DNA of 64,000 nucleotides from Fictibacillus solisalsi (lineage in GTDB: Bacteria; Bacillota; Bacilli; Bacillales; Fictibacillaceae), in the NCBI RefSeq assembly GCF_900103485.1, contig NZ_FNHW01000001.1:2563057-2627056 (forward strand). Reading direction: 5' to 3'. The translations under genes and the position numbers were made by a program. Of this stretch, positions 51,343 to 59,903 are shown one piece after another. The notes under the pieces were generated by a model. That model saw only the letters and a list, made by a program, of their open reading frames with translations. It was not told the DNA's origin and searched no databases. Within the stretch, counting starts at the first letter, position 1; each line of letters starts with the position of its first letter.

Positions 51343-51400
51343 TTTCTTGCATTTTCAGAGTTGCATGTTATACTTATAGTTGTCATAACAAGTATTTTGT
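51336..51400 (+). promoter_or_regulatory. promoter and possible operator of the MarR-MFS pair
   Basis: A TTGCAT, 16 bp, TATACT promoter (about 51345-51373). Directly after it lie nested inverted repeats: ATACTT...AAGTAT and TTGTCATAACAA. They are a natural binding site for the MarR regulator it drives. Confidence 0.5.
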
Positions 51401-51420
51401 TAAGAAAGGAAAATTCAAAG

Positions 51421-51870
51421 ATGGATTCTCCAAATCAGCACGTTTCAATTGGCTTTTTAATGAATCAGACAAGCCGGAAGATCATTCACCTGCTTATGCA
51501 CCGATTTCGGGAATATGACGTAACACCGGAGCAATGGTCTGTCCTTTATCAGCTGCATAAAGAAGGGGGCATCAATCAAAAAGAGCTCGCACGACGGACG
51601 GCCAAGGACCAGCCGACCACAGCACGTATTCTGGATTTGCTTATAAAGAAAGCCTTAATCCAAAAGCAAATGAGCGAGAATGACCGCCGTGCCTTTATTG
51701 TTTCCCTGTCCGACAAAGGAAGAGAGATCACGGAACAGATCGCCCCTATTGAAGAAAGTACCATGAGTGAAGTGGTTGCCGGATTGGAACCAAAGCACGT
51801 TGAACAAATAAAACAATGGCTGCACCAAATGAATGAAAATATTGATGCCGCCATGAATCGTAAGGAGTAA
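51421..51870 (+). CDS. MarR family transcriptional regulator
   Basis: A 149-residue winged-helix MarR protein. Helix-turn-helix: INQKELARRTAKDQPTTARILDLLIKKALI. Wing: SENDRRAFIVSLSDKG. A long C-terminal helix serves dimerisation. It probably represses its own operon with the MFS exporter 6 nt downstream and responds to a small toxic ligand. The ATG at 51421 has AAAGGA. Confidence 0.88.
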   Translation: MDSPNQHVSIGFLMNQTSRKIIHLLMHRFREYDVTPEQWSVLYQLHKEGGINQKELARRTAKDQPTTARILDLLIKKALIQKQMSENDRRAFIVSLSDKGREITEQIAPIEESTMSEVVAGLEPKHVEQIKQWLHQMNENIDAAMNRKE

Positions 51871-51876
51871 TGTTTA

Positions 51877-53082
51877 TTGAATACCCATCAAGAAAAACTG
51901 TGGAGCAAAGAGTTTATTCTGATTACCCTATGTAACCTGCTTTTATTTCTTAACCTGCAAATGCTTCTTCCCTCGTTCCCTGTATATACAAAAGATGCGT
52001 TTAATGCCAGTGATTTCACAGTCAGTCTAGTAACGAGTCTTTTTGCTTTATCGGCCATCGCTACACGTTTCTTTGCGGCCGGGATCCTGCGAAAAGGAAA
52101 AGTGTCCGTCATTCTGTACACAGGCACGGCAATTGCTGTATTGGCAACAGCCGGTTACTACTGGTGCGGTTCGATTGCCCTTCTCCTCGTCATGCGAGTA
52201 CTATTTGGCATTGGTTTCGGATTGGCAAGCACTACACTGCCAACCATGGCCGCACATGTCATCCCGCCGCGCCGGATGGGTGAAGGTATCGGATATTTCG
52301 GTCTCTCCACCAGCCTGGCCATGTCCATCGGGCCAATCATTGGCCTTTCATTGCTTGGAAGCTTCGGCTTCGGTACATTGACTACTGCAGGTACCATCGT
52401 ACTTATCCTTATTTTCCCGCTTGCATTTGCCAATCGGTCAGTGGACTTGTCCCAAGACGGATCCGCCTCCTCTACTTTTTCATCAAAAAAGAATACCGGT
52501 GCTGCATTAAAAAAGATTGCTATACCAGGATTGTTGAATTTGCTGCTTTCCGTTACCTATGGGGGATTATTGAGCTTTCTTGCCCTCTATGGACAAGAAG
52601 CTCACCTTTCCCACATCGGCAGCTTCTTTTTATTTAATGCATTGGCTATTTTTCTTGTACGTCCTTTTTCCGGAAGGATTTTTGACAGCAAAGGCCACTT
52701 TGGCATCATGATTGCAGGGGCAATTTTTACAATGGGCGGTCTGGTTACCCTTTCCCTCGCGACGTCCACTTTATATATTATTTTAGCTGCCCTTCTTTAT
52801 GGACTGGGCTATGGAATGATTCAGCCGTCCATTCAGGCATGGATGATCAAAGAAGTTCCTGTCGAGCAGCGCGGTCTTGCAAACAGCATGTTCTTTAATT
52901 CACTGGATTTTGGTGTTGCTGCTGGCTCCATGCTGCTTGGTGTGATAGCTATGCATGCCGATTATTCAGGGATGTACCGCATTTCTGCCCTGTTTATGGG
53001 GTTGTTCCTTGTTCTTTATTTGGTTGTTTCCATCTGGCAGAAAAAGAAACGAATCTCCCAATCAGAACAAAGAACGGCATAA
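51877..53082 (+). CDS. MFS transporter, likely drug/metabolite efflux
   Basis: A 401-residue major facilitator protein with 12 hydrophobic segments. The cytoplasmic loop after the second segment (FAAGILRKGKVSVILYTG) matches the MFS A-motif in outline, and GYGMIQPSIQAWMIKEVP is typical of drug efflux members. The start is TTG with AAGGAG at 9 nt. Co-transcribed with the MarR gene, which suggests inducible export of an inhibitor. Substrate unknown. Confidence 0.87.
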   Translation: MNTHQEKLWSKEFILITLCNLLLFLNLQMLLPSFPVYTKDAFNASDFTVSLVTSLFALSAIATRFFAAGILRKGKVSVILYTGTAIAVLATAGYYWCGSIALLLVMRVLFGIGFGLASTTLPTMAAHVIPPRRMGEGIGYFGLSTSLAMSIGPIIGLSLLGSFGFGTLTTAGTIVLILIFPLAFANRSVDLSQDGSASSTFSSKKNTGAALKKIAIPGLLNLLLSVTYGGLLSFLALYGQEAHLSHIGSFFLFNALAIFLVRPFSGRIFDSKGHFGIMIAGAIFTMGGLVTLSLATSTLYIILAALLYGLGYGMIQPSIQAWMIKEVPVEQRGLANSMFFNSLDFGVAAGSMLLGVIAMHADYSGMYRISALFMGLFLVLYLVVSIWQKKKRISQSEQRTA

Positions 53083-53098
53083 TCGGAATTGACCCAAT

Positions 53099-53147
53099 CA
53101 AAAAAGCTTGAAGAATCATCGATTGATGGCTCTTCAAGCTTTTTTTT
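53099..53147. terminator. bidirectional terminator
   Basis: AAAGCTTGAAGA/TCTTCAAGCTTTTTTTT enclosing a smaller CATC/GATG stem; shared with the converging AbrB-family gene. Confidence 0.88.
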
Positions 53148-54226
53148 CAGGCTGTTTTCGCCAGCTTTTTCCACCTTTTCACACCCCATTGTGCAAATGG
53201 CAATACAGCAAACATGATAAAAAAGATACGAAACAGCTGATAACTGGTTACCATGGAAAGATCTGCATGAACGGTTGATGCTGTTACGCCCATTTCAGCA
53301 ATTCCACCCGGCGCTGCGCTTAAAAATGCAGTCGTAAAATTCATTGGTGTCCATTTTGTGAGAAGAAATGCAATGATCAGTGAAAATAAAACAAGAAGCA
53401 GGCTGTTGCCAATCGTGTAGAACCCAAGTTTTCTTATCTTGCCCTCCATTTGAGGATTAAACTGACGCCCGATATGGATCCCTAAAATAACCTGAGCAAT
53501 AATTATGAGATAAGACGGGATATGCGGTGCATCAAGACCGGTTAACATCGTGAGAGCGACCGCAATCAACGGACCGGTCAGAAAACCGGCAGGAAGTTTA
53601 ACTTTTCTTCCCACCCATGCGCCTGTAAGTGCAATCGCAACGAATAAGGCATAGTGGGTCCAGCTTCCTGTATCAGCACTGTTGACATGTGGAGATACAG
53701 AAGGACGGACGTCACCTCCTATGCCATGAATCGTCAAAAAGGGAACAAAAAATATGACGGAAACCGATCGGATCGTCTGCATGAGCACAACGGTGGTGGT
53801 ATCAACTTCCTTTGTTTCCTCACTCATCACAACCACTTGAGACATTCCGCCAGGTACACTTCCGAATATGCTGCTTGCCAGATCAATTTTGATATGTTTC
53901 ACCGTGAAATAAGCCAGTACCAGGCAAAACAGCACTGTGATGACCGTGGATGCTGCCATAAATGGAAATTGCAAACCCATCTCTTTGATTGTTCCTGACG
54001 TAAATGACGTACCAAGCATCGCTCCCAAAAAGATGATGGCTGTATGCCTGAAGCCCACCGGCCACTTCAATCGAAGCTTCAGGAATTTCCTTACAAGCAC
54101 GACTGCGGTGAGTGACCCCAACAGCCAGGGCAGCGGGCTATGTATCAACAAAAACAAAAGAGCACCGGCACTCCCAATCATAGCGGTACGTAAAATTTCA
54201 GCTATATCATTGCTGTTTTGTTTCAT
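53147..54226 (-). CDS. AbrB family membrane protein (COG3180)
   Basis: A 359-residue membrane protein with about ten hydrophobic segments in two similar halves, each with a Gly/Pro loop: GSVPGGMSQVVVMSEET and SAAPGGIAEMGVTASTV. This is the AbrB-duplication family, once called putative ammonia monooxygenase, and thought to be a transporter. It follows the response regulator gene by 38 nt and probably belongs to the TCT operon, so a link to carboxylate transport is possible. The start at 54226 has GAAGGATG. Confidence 0.8.
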   Translation of the reverse strand: MKQNSNDIAEILRTAMIGSAGALLFLLIHSPLPWLLGSLTAVVLVRKFLKLRLKWPVGFRHTAIIFLGAMLGTSFTSGTIKEMGLQFPFMAASTVITVLFCLVLAYFTVKHIKIDLASSIFGSVPGGMSQVVVMSEETKEVDTTTVVLMQTIRSVSVIFFVPFLTIHGIGGDVRPSVSPHVNSADTGSWTHYALFVAIALTGAWVGRKVKLPAGFLTGPLIAVALTMLTGLDAPHIPSYLIIIAQVILGIHIGRQFNPQMEGKIRKLGFYTIGNSLLLVLFSLIIAFLLTKWTPMNFTTAFLSAAPGGIAEMGVTASTVHADLSMVTSYQLFRIFFIMFAVLPFAQWGVKRWKKLAKTA

Positions 54227-54264
54227 AGGTATAACATCCTTCTTTCTTCGCACCAAGGGACCAG

Positions 54265-54972
54265 TCAGTGGTTTACATATCGGTAGATCCGTTCAGGCCG
54301 TCCGACAGATCCGTAGGCGAGATCAGCATCAATTTCGAATGTGGAAACCAGATATTCAAGATACCGTCTCGCCGTTGTACGGCTTGCTCCTATATCTTTT
54401 CCCACTTCTTCAGCAGTCAGGCCTTTTTTATGTTGTTGAATAACAAGCAATACCTTTTTTAAGGTCAGTTGATCAATGCCTTTGGGTAAATGGCATTCCT
54501 GTTTTGCTTTTGGCTCTTTTCCGAGCAGCCGGTCAATTCCCTCCTGGTCCACCCATTCGTTGGTGCAGGTTAGTTTGTTAATGGTTTCCTTGTATTGCTT
54601 ATATTTTAACAGAGTTTCTTTAAAACGATCGAACATTACTGGTTTTACGATATAGTCAAAAATTCCTCTTTTCATGGCTTGTTTGAGCACATGAATCTCT
54701 TTTGCCGCCGTGACCATAATAACGTCGCTTTCGGGTACTTCTTCCCTGATCCATTTCAGCAGCTCTATTCCGGTCATATCAGGGAAATAATTATCCAGAA
54801 GAATCAAATCCGGCTGGAGGCAAGTAATCTGTTCATGTGCTTCTTCCCTCGTTGTGGCAATCGCCACAACAGAAAATCCGGACACCTTCTCAACAAACCT
54901 TCGATTAATTTCAGCAATTCGAATATCATCTTCCACAATTAATAAATGCAGTGGAAACTGAGATTTAGCCAT
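54265..54972 (-). CDS. CitT/DctR-type response regulator
   Basis: A 235-residue regulator. The receiver domain (about 8-125) has the acidic pair EDD, the phospho-Asp in LILLDNYFPD, Thr in VTAAKE and Lys in VKPVMFDRF. A C-terminal helix-turn-helix follows (GLTAEEVGKDIGASRTTARRYLEYL) of the CitB family. It overlaps the kinase gene by 8 bp. It most likely controls the tct genes just upstream in response to a tricarboxylate or related acid. The ATG at 54972 has GGGGGGAG. Confidence 0.9.
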   Translation of the reverse strand: MAKSQFPLHLLIVEDDIRIAEINRRFVEKVSGFSVVAIATTREEAHEQITCLQPDLILLDNYFPDMTGIELLKWIREEVPESDVIMVTAAKEIHVLKQAMKRGIFDYIVKPVMFDRFKETLLKYKQYKETINKLTCTNEWVDQEGIDRLLGKEPKAKQECHLPKGIDQLTLKKVLLVIQQHKKGLTAEEVGKDIGASRTTARRYLEYLVSTFEIDADLAYGSVGRPERIYRYVNH

Positions 54973-56566
54973 GCTTCTCCCCCCAGATGCTTTGTTGTTT
55001 TGGCATACTGATAATAAAAACCTTTTGCCCGCCATCCATTGGCTTATAGACAAGTGTTCCACCTAGTACATTCAATGCCCTTTTAACCAGATCAAGTCCA
55101 TACCCTCTGCCTGTATTACCTTTGGTTGAAAATCCTCGTTCAAACATTCTCTGCTCCACGTCTTCTGAAATACAGGGACCATTGTCCTCGATCTCTATAA
55201 GGCATTGACGGCCGGCATCCGACAGATAGACGGCAACCCGCCTTTCACCGGGTTCATTTTCAAGGACGGAATCCATCGCATTATCTAAGACGTTGCCAAG
55301 TATGGTAATCAGTTGTTCAGCAATTAAATCCGGGATGTCGATAAAGCGGCTGTCACGGTCTACCTGAAAATCGATTTTCAGTTCACTGGCCCGGTTAAAT
55401 TTGCCAATGAGCAGACCGGCGATGACAGGGTGAGGAATATTCTTCATCATAAAGCGGATGAGGTTCTGATGGTGGTCCGATTCCTTTACGATCAGTTCCA
55501 AAGCTTCTTCATACGACTGAAGCTGTATCAGACCCGAAATCAGATAAAGTTTATTTGAGTATTCGTGCGTTTGGGCGCGCAGAGAATCGGCATAGCTTTT
55601 CACCTGGGAAAGTTCCTGAGTCAGGCGGTAGAGATCTGATTTAATTCTGAAAGAAGAAACCGCACCAATAACCCTTCCCCGGTTATTAAAGATCGGGATC
55701 CTGTTTGCCACGACAATATGGTCTTGAATGATAAATTCCTGGTCATATTGTGGTTCTCCCTTTTCAATGACTTCAAGAAGCTTTGATTCAGGAAGGACCT
55801 CAAGAATAGGCAGTCCATAAATTTCCCCTGTATTATTTGCCTTGAGGAGGCTTATGGCAGCAGAATTAACCAGTGTTATTCTCCCGTGTTCATTAACCGC
55901 AATGATTCCTTCCTTAATGGCTGCCAGTATGGTTTCTTTTTCTTGGTACAGCTGGCCAATTTGGCCCGGTTCAAGACCATGAATCTCTTGTTTCACCCTT
56001 CTTGCAATAAGGATCGATCCGATTACGCCTAAAATAAGACAAAGAGTTCCCATTAAGAAAATCTTCACTTTATAAGGCTGCGAGATTTCTTCGATTCCTT
56101 TGAGCAAAAAACCGACAGAAACAATGCCGATCACCTTGCCTTGATCATCGATAACCGGTGCTTTCCCCCGAATCGACGGTCCCAGTGACCCGGTTGCTTC
56201 AGAAATGTGCTCCCTGCCGGTTAATGCCTGTTCATTATCCCCTCCGACCATCTTTTTGCCTATTCTGTCAGGAAGGGGATGAGAATAACGAATGCCTTCT
56301 CTGTTTCCAACTGTAATAAATTGGGCACCCGTTTTTTTTCTGATTTGTTCCACGTATGGCTGAATGGTTTCAGAAGGGTTTTCGCGCTGGAAACCTTCAA
56401 TCACTGTACGGCTGACCGCAACCGATTCAGCAACATTCAGCGCTCTTTGCCCCATTTGTTCTTTTAAGGTGGCCGAGAACATGGCCTGATAAAGAAATGA
56501 CAAGATAATAATTACACATACAAGGAGAAAGACAATAAACAGCATTAATTTTGTCTGAAGCTTCAT
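54965..56566 (-). CDS. CitS/DcuS-type sensor histidine kinase
   Basis: A 533-residue membrane kinase. Two membrane segments (about 8-30 and 172-192) enclose an extracellular Cache/PAS sensor with YSHPLPDRIG, the carboxylate-sensor phrase of the CitA/DcuS group. A cytoplasmic PAS domain follows (about 215-310). The Spo0B-like phospho-acceptor is in RAQTHEYSNKL. The ATPase domain has DNAMDSV, EDNGPCI and GRGYGLDLVKRAL. It senses a di- or tricarboxylate and pairs with the overlapping regulator gene. Confidence 0.92.
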   Translation of the reverse strand: MKLQTKLMLFIVFLLVCVIIILSFLYQAMFSATLKEQMGQRALNVAESVAVSRTVIEGFQRENPSETIQPYVEQIRKKTGAQFITVGNREGIRYSHPLPDRIGKKMVGGDNEQALTGREHISEATGSLGPSIRGKAPVIDDQGKVIGIVSVGFLLKGIEEISQPYKVKIFLMGTLCLILGVIGSILIARRVKQEIHGLEPGQIGQLYQEKETILAAIKEGIIAVNEHGRITLVNSAAISLLKANNTGEIYGLPILEVLPESKLLEVIEKGEPQYDQEFIIQDHIVVANRIPIFNNRGRVIGAVSSFRIKSDLYRLTQELSQVKSYADSLRAQTHEYSNKLYLISGLIQLQSYEEALELIVKESDHHQNLIRFMMKNIPHPVIAGLLIGKFNRASELKIDFQVDRDSRFIDIPDLIAEQLITILGNVLDNAMDSVLENEPGERRVAVYLSDAGRQCLIEIEDNGPCISEDVEQRMFERGFSTKGNTGRGYGLDLVKRALNVLGGTLVYKPMDGGQKVFIISMPKQQSIWGEKHG

Positions 56567-56641
56567 TGGACACCCCTGTGCTCTCCCTTTATCTTCTTCC
56601 TAACGCAAAGAAAAGACCAGCTGCAAACAGCAGCAAGTCTC

Positions 56642-58168
56642 CTACGCTTCTTCATTAATAATAACCTCCTTGCCCCGTAATTTCATCAGTACCGGAATCA
56701 AGATCCACAAGATTGCAATTACGAGAAAAACGAGGGATACCGGTTTCTGGACAAACACCAAAAAATCACCATTCGATGAGGTCAACGCCCTTCTCATGTT
56801 ATTTTCGATCATTGGCCCGAGCACCAGGCCAAGCACGAGCGGTGCAAGCGGAAAGTCATTGGAAGCGAGAAAATATCCTACAAGCCCGCAAGTAATCAAA
56901 AGAAAGAGATCAAACGTATTAACCTGCACGGCATAAACGCCGAAAACCGATATGGCAATAATCATAGGTAGCAAATATTTGGAAGGTGTATCGATAATCT
57001 TTGCAAATATTTTTACTAATGGCATATTTAAGATCAGAAGCATGAGGTTTCCGATAAACATACTCGCAATCAATCCCCATGCTACATCGGGATGATCCTG
57101 AAAAAGAAGAGGGCCAGGCTGGATGTTATACATAATGAGTGCTCCCATTAGAATCGCTGTTGTTCCTGATCCCGGAATTCCCAAGGTTAAAAGAGGGATC
57201 ATCGCCCCGCCTGAAGCTGCATTGTTAGCTGATTCCGGAGCTGCAACGCCTGCTATTGTACCTTTCCCAAACTTTTCGGGCGTTTTGCTTATCTTCTTCT
57301 CCATAATATACGAAAAGAAAGAGGCCAGCGTTGCACCTGCTCCAGGAAGCACACCCACAAAGAAACCAAGGAGAGACCCTCGGACAATCGGCCCTGAACT
57401 TTCTTTGAAATCCTGCCTGGTGGGTAAAATCCTCCCCACCTTCGCAATTTTTCCATCACTATTTTCTTTATGAAGTATGGTTCTAAAAACTTCCCCCAAG
57501 GCGAACAATCCAACGGCAACCGTAAGGAATTCCAAACCTCCATAAAGAGAAGAGATTCCATACGTAAAACGTGAAACACCTGATACAACGTCCATTCCAA
57601 TTGTGGAAAGCATTAATCCGAATACCGTCATGATCCATGCCTTTGTCATGGAATTGCCAGCCAGTCCGCTGACCGCAGCCAACCCGAGCAGCATCAATGA
57701 AAAATATTCTGCCGGTCCAAATTTAAGAGCTACATCGGACAGCGGGGCAGCCAATAGAGCAAGGGCAATTAATGCGACAATCCCTGCAAAGAAAGAACCG
57801 ATCGCAGCAATCGCAAGTGCAGGGCCTGCTCTGCCTTGCCTTGCCATCTGATACCCGTCAAGCGTTGTAACCACAGATGAAGATTCACCGGGTGTATTTA
57901 AAAGAATCGAAGTTGTCGATCCTCCGTACATAGCTCCATAATAGACACCTGCGAGTAAAATGATAGAGCTGGTGGCAGCAGAGGCAGGATCCATACCTCC
58001 TGTCATTGAGGCGGTAACGGGGATAAGTAAAGCCACGCCGCTCATGGGTCCGATTCCCGGCAGAACACCTACTGCCGTTCCGATCAACACCCCGATGAAT
58101 GCGAATAAAAGATTATGAGGTAAAATAGCCGTTTGAAATCCTTCTGAAAGAAACTGGATGGTGTTCAT
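56642..58168 (-). CDS. tctA: tripartite tricarboxylate transporter, large permease TctA
   Basis: A 508-residue membrane protein with about 11-12 hydrophobic segments. TctA motifs: GVLPGIGPMSGVALLIP near the start, GGSTTSILLNTPGESSSVVTTLDGYQMARQGRAG, and PESANNAASGGAMIPLLTLGIPGSGTTAILMGAL. It forms the import channel with TctB, fed by the binding protein TctC. It is 28 nt behind tctB and 75 nt before the sensor kinase. Confidence 0.96.
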   Translation of the reverse strand: MNTIQFLSEGFQTAILPHNLLFAFIGVLIGTAVGVLPGIGPMSGVALLIPVTASMTGGMDPASAATSSIILLAGVYYGAMYGGSTTSILLNTPGESSSVVTTLDGYQMARQGRAGPALAIAAIGSFFAGIVALIALALLAAPLSDVALKFGPAEYFSLMLLGLAAVSGLAGNSMTKAWIMTVFGLMLSTIGMDVVSGVSRFTYGISSLYGGLEFLTVAVGLFALGEVFRTILHKENSDGKIAKVGRILPTRQDFKESSGPIVRGSLLGFFVGVLPGAGATLASFFSYIMEKKISKTPEKFGKGTIAGVAAPESANNAASGGAMIPLLTLGIPGSGTTAILMGALIMYNIQPGPLLFQDHPDVAWGLIASMFIGNLMLLILNMPLVKIFAKIIDTPSKYLLPMIIAISVFGVYAVQVNTFDLFLLITCGLVGYFLASNDFPLAPLVLGLVLGPMIENNMRRALTSSNGDFLVFVQKPVSLVFLVIAILWILIPVLMKLRGKEVIINEEA

Positions 58169-58196
58169 AACTGTCCCCCTTTTTCACAATACATTT

Positions 58197-58652
58197 TCAT
58201 CCCAGCCAAACCGGCCAACCAGGCAGTGTTCCCTTAAGAATGACAGCAAAAAGGACATACACACCTGCTGAAAACAATAAGGATACCAAAATCGATTTTA
58301 GGATGCCGCGTCTCTCAAGTGTCTGAAACCCAACCAGCAAAAATAAAAATGTGCTGATTACATAACCGACGGGCTCCATCAAAAACACATAAAGAACCGC
58401 AGCTGCTACTATGATTCCAAAACTCTTATAGTCCAGCTTTCCTTTTTCCTTAGTGGAATTTTCGTATTTCAGCGTTTCAAAAAACAATTTAATGCTTAGC
58501 AGTCCGAGAATAAGACCGAGCAGAAAAGGAAATACATCCGGTCCTACTTTGCTGCCATAAGCGGTATGTGTAATCCGCTGGCTTTCTATCATGAATGCCG
58601 CGCCAATCACAAAAAAGAGGAGACTGGCATAGCGGTCAAATGATTTACTCAT
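58197..58652 (-). CDS. tctB: tripartite tricarboxylate transporter, small permease TctB
   Basis: A 151-residue membrane protein with four hydrophobic segments, the size and shape of TctB. The position between tctC and tctA supports the call more than motifs do, because TctB is poorly conserved. The ATG has GGGGGATAA. Confidence 0.9.
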   Translation of the reverse strand: MSKSFDRYASLLFFVIGAAFMIESQRITHTAYGSKVGPDVFPFLLGLILGLLSIKLFFETLKYENSTKEKGKLDYKSFGIIVAAAVLYVFLMEPVGYVISTFLFLLVGFQTLERRGILKSILVSLLFSAGVYVLFAVILKGTLPGWPVWLG

Positions 58653-58683
58653 GATTTATCCCCCATTCATTTGGATACAGAAA

Positions 58684-58706
58684 GGAGAAGAGCCCACCCC
58701 TTCTCC
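58684..58706 (-). repeat. stem-loop between tctC and tctB
   Basis: GGAGAAG / CTTCTCC with an 8-9-nt loop and no T-run. Such stems behind binding-protein genes often protect the mRNA so that the binding protein is made in excess. Confidence 0.45.
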
Positions 58707-58713
58707 AAGAGCA

Positions 58714-59730
58714 CTACTTCTTTTCCATTCCAAGTGATTTCAGCATATCTGTAATTTGGGTTTCCTGTTCCTTCAGAAAGCTTGCAAACACCTTTGAATC
58801 TTTATAATCCGCTTCCCAACGATTTCGTTCAAGCTCAGCTTTCCATTCTTTGCTCCCAGATAGTTTTTTCAGCTTTTGCTCCCAATACTTCTTGGCATCA
58901 GGTGTCATTTCTTTTGGGCCAAAGATTCCCCTCCAAATGACAAACTCAGCATCGATACCCTGTTCTTTTAATGTTGGTACATCTTTAAAATCACCTGCAA
59001 GACGTTCGGGAGATTCTACAGCAAGGAGCTTAATTTTTCCTGATTTTAAATATTCCCCTAAGGATGATACATCCGTGGCAATGACGTCACAATTCCCCCC
59101 CAGCAAGGAAGCTACTGCTTCTCCTCCCCCATCATACGCGACATATTTTATAGCTTTTGGATCAATTCCTGCCTTATAAGCCGGAAGAATGGCTACAAGG
59201 TGGTCCATTGACCCTGGAGCAGAGCCCCCAGCGACAGTTAATGATTTTGGATCTTTTTTAAGCTGGTCCAGCACTTCTTTTAAAGAATTGAATTTGGAGT
59301 CTGCCTTTACTGCTACGGCTCCATAATCCTTTGTAAGCTGTGCCAGAGGCGTTGTGTCTTTAAATCCAAACGGACTGTTTCCTTCACTTTTAAGATTATT
59401 TACCAGGATCGGCGGAGAATTTACAAATAGCTTGAAATCATTCTTTTTATCCTTTGTGGCATATTGAGCCATGAATACTGTTCCGCCACCGCCTGGTTTA
59501 TTTTCAACCGTCATCGTCTGGTCAACGATCTTGGTCTCTCCCAGTACTTTCACCAGGGATCTTGCGGTTAAATCCCAACCTCCACCAGCGCCAGACGGTG
59601 CGACCACCGTAATGGCTTTTTCCGGATAATTCGATTTGTCAGTCCCATTTGCCCCGCTGCTGCATGCCACTAAGCCTAATGAAAGAGCACTTGCCAAAAG
59701 TGCTTTTGACCATAGATATTTTCCTTTCAT
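58714..59730 (-). CDS. tctC: tripartite tricarboxylate transporter substrate-binding lipoprotein TctC
   Basis: A 338-residue lipoprotein. A signal peptide with lipobox LVAC (Cys at about residue 23) is followed by the TctC/Bug-type binding fold: ITVVAPSGAGGGWDLTAR, VENKPGGGGTVFM, VAGGSAPGSMDHL and KYVAYDGGGEAVASLLGG. It captures a carboxylate outside the cell for TctAB. The start at 59730 is chosen for spacing; an ATG three codons earlier touches the GGGGG site. First gene of the operon. Confidence 0.95.
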   Translation of the reverse strand: MKGKYLWSKALLASALSLGLVACSSGANGTDKSNYPEKAITVVAPSGAGGGWDLTARSLVKVLGETKIVDQTMTVENKPGGGGTVFMAQYATKDKKNDFKLFVNSPPILVNNLKSEGNSPFGFKDTTPLAQLTKDYGAVAVKADSKFNSLKEVLDQLKKDPKSLTVAGGSAPGSMDHLVAILPAYKAGIDPKAIKYVAYDGGGEAVASLLGGNCDVIATDVSSLGEYLKSGKIKLLAVESPERLAGDFKDVPTLKEQGIDAEFVIWRGIFGPKEMTPDAKKYWEQKLKKLSGSKEWKAELERNRWEADYKDSKVFASFLKEQETQITDMLKSLGMEKK

Positions 59731-59751
59731 CCCTAACATCCCCCTTAGAAT

Positions 59752-59779
59752 ATGATAGCGCTTTCAAATATCATAACAA
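59752..59779 (-). promoter_or_regulatory. tctC promoter overlaid by a perfect cre site
   Basis: On the minus strand TTGTTA (59774-59779), 16 bp, TATCAT (59752-59757). The cre TTGAAAGCGCTATCA (59753-59767) fits the full CcpA consensus and covers the -10 region, so glucose repression is expected. Confidence 0.75.
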
Positions 59780-59903
59780 TAGTTTTCGGAATTTATAGTT
59801 TTTATGCATAAAAGGCATTTTGTTCATAAAGTTCACAACGTGCAAAAAATGGAGGTTATTTCATTTTACGTTCAGGGAAGGATGTAGAAGAGGTGAAATT
59901 TGA

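Noticed and set aside
52158-52433. Minus-strand open frame inside the MFS gene
   Set aside because: Shadow of a conserved membrane protein gene, no ribosome site.
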